Below the pieces are notes generated by a model, which was not told the origin of the DNA, searched no databases, and worked only from the letters and a program-made list of their open reading frames with translations. Position numbers and translations under genes: made by a program. A stretch of DNA of 64,000 bases from CBDCLY01 sp965218715 (lineage in GTDB: Bacteria; Bacteroidota; Bacteroidia; Flavobacteriales_E; Vicingaceae): positions 1-64,000 of the forward strand of contig CBDCLY010000038.1 in assembly GCA_965218715.1 (NCBI GenBank). The letters are read 5' to 3'. Of the stretch, positions 63,375-64,000 are shown one piece after another (the stretch's first letter is position 1; each line of letters opens with the position of its first letter).

Positions 63375-64000
63375 TTACCAAAACTGGTAATTGAAGTGAT
63401 ACACTCTTATTTCACTCTCCCGCAAACGCCTTTCAACTACAGTTTCTACCAAACCATTTTTAGAGTAGAGGATCGCTCTTTTGATTAGCAATTGTTTATC
63501 GGCTTTAATATCCATCTTATCCAGTCGATTGTTGAGGTATTCAAAATTCTGTGTTTTAACCTTTTTGTTTTGATAATGAAAAATTTCTTTTAATGAAACA
63601 ATTTGATTTTTTTGATAAAACGAAATGGCCTCTTTGTAAAATTGACTCTTTATGTATCGCTTTCTTATCGTTTTTTTACTGCTATCATTGCTCCATCTCA
63701 AAGTAGTTATTTGATAAGGCCTTCCAATCGAATTCAAAGTGCTGATGCTAACTGTTTTTCCAATCTTCGCATAAGAATTGTGCCTGTCTAACAGAGTGTC
63801 TCCTTTGCCAAGTTTTAATTGCCGTTTTAAACGCTTCTCATCGTCATAATAGTAATGAAAACTGAAGTGAAATGGGCCAATGTCTTCTTGTCGAATAGAC
63901 AGCTGTTTTTGTGAGTTGTAACTTAATTGGATACTTGCATTCTCCTTTTCTTCAAGCCCTTTGTCAAAGCTTTGAATAGAATTTAAAAGCCCTAAAACAG
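63375..64000 (-). CDS. Protein of unknown function, 5' end beyond the window
   Basis: The minus-strand frame is open from the stop at 63375 to the right edge of the window, at least 208 residues, so the start is outside. I recognise no family. It is basic and rich in Lys, Tyr and Arg with short strand-like segments (FHFSFHYYYDDEKRLKRQLKLGK, RPYQITTLRWSND, SLKEIFHYQNKKVKTQNFEYLNN, VETVVERRLRESEIRVYHFNYQF). Pieces such as YYYDDEKRLKRQ hint at YD- or RHS-like or toxin_15-like repeats of exported Bacteroidota proteins, but this is weak. Confidence 0.65.
   Translation of the reverse strand, partial: VLGLLNSIQSFDKGLEEKENASIQLSYNSQKQLSIRQEDIGPFHFSFHYYYDDEKRLKRQLKLGKGDTLLDRHNSYAKIGKTVSISTLNSIGRPYQITTLRWSNDSSKKTIRKRYIKSQFYKEAISFYQKNQIVSLKEIFHYQNKKVKTQNFEYLNNRLDKMDIKADKQLLIKRAILYSKNGLVETVVERRLRESEIRVYHFNYQFW

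Noticed and set aside
1..64000. CRISPR array, prophage, integrase, transposase, toxin-antitoxin or defence island
   Set aside because: No spaced direct repeats, and no protein with such motifs; the gene content is core metabolism and envelope.

Overview
This window comes from an AT-rich Bacteroidota genome, most likely Flavobacteriia or a close relative. The evidence is four exported proteins with type IX secretion (T9SS) C-terminal domains, two PorG-like (DUF6089) proteins, the gene orders pdxA-DUF177-rpmF-fabH-accB-accC and DUF6089-uppS-bamA-ompH-ompH-murI, a SUF operon ending in DUF59 and DUF2480 genes, the futalosine-pathway enzyme MqnC, and many TAnnTTTG promoter boxes of the Bacteroidota type. 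Almost all of the window is coding, mostly chromosomal housekeeping. I see no tRNA, rRNA, CRISPR, prophage, transposase or plasmid functions.

Layout: 1-3433 holds an RND efflux pump, cut by the window edge. 3494-8392 (minus) is the fatty-acid block accC, accB, fabH, rpmF, DUF177 and pdxA. 8521-12850 (plus) carries mqnC, a large T9SS type-B surface protein and riboflavin synthase. 12847-16570 (minus) is metF and a second type-B surface protein. 16753-18577 is lepA, shredded by about 20 small insertions. 18580-19623 is thiL. 19761-26192 is the SUF iron-sulfur operon, with a repeat element where the start of sufC should be. 26249-35537 (minus) has two T9SS type-A proteins, dxs, a long amidophosphoribosyltransferase, an M14 peptidase and Nfu. 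35609-46076 is an envelope-biogenesis cluster (gamma carbonic anhydrase, murI, two OmpH/Skp, BamA, UppS, two PorG-like, NAD kinase, a second Omp85 protein, a CBS protein); many genes in its first half carry single-base frameshifts. 46130-52491 has pdxJ, a hydrolase, a polyprenol-phosphate sugar transferase, dihydroorotase, a DUF4296 lipoprotein, an epimerase and tyrS. 52481-64000 has small exported proteins, a LuxE-like enzyme, an SDR, a glycosyltransferase, alr, tdk, an acidic repeat protein, TolC plus adaptor, tsaB, a DUF922 protease and a gene cut by the right edge.

The genes link metabolically. Dxs makes deoxyxylulose phosphate for isoprenoids (used by UppS) and for pyridoxal phosphate (PdxA, PdxJ), and that cofactor serves SufS and Alr. 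MurI and Alr feed peptidoglycan, UppS feeds lipid carrier, BamA and OmpH insert outer-membrane proteins, and the PorG-like proteins fit the T9SS that would export the four sorted proteins.

I do not see a clear new defence or mobile system. The most unusual observations are that eight of ten convergent gene pairs end within -12 to +2 nt of each other, three of them sharing a TTAA stop; that all inferred lesions in lepA are insertions; and that an inverted 7-bp-unit repeat replaces the 5' end of sufC. Most frameshifts probably reflect consensus errors, since they hit essential genes.
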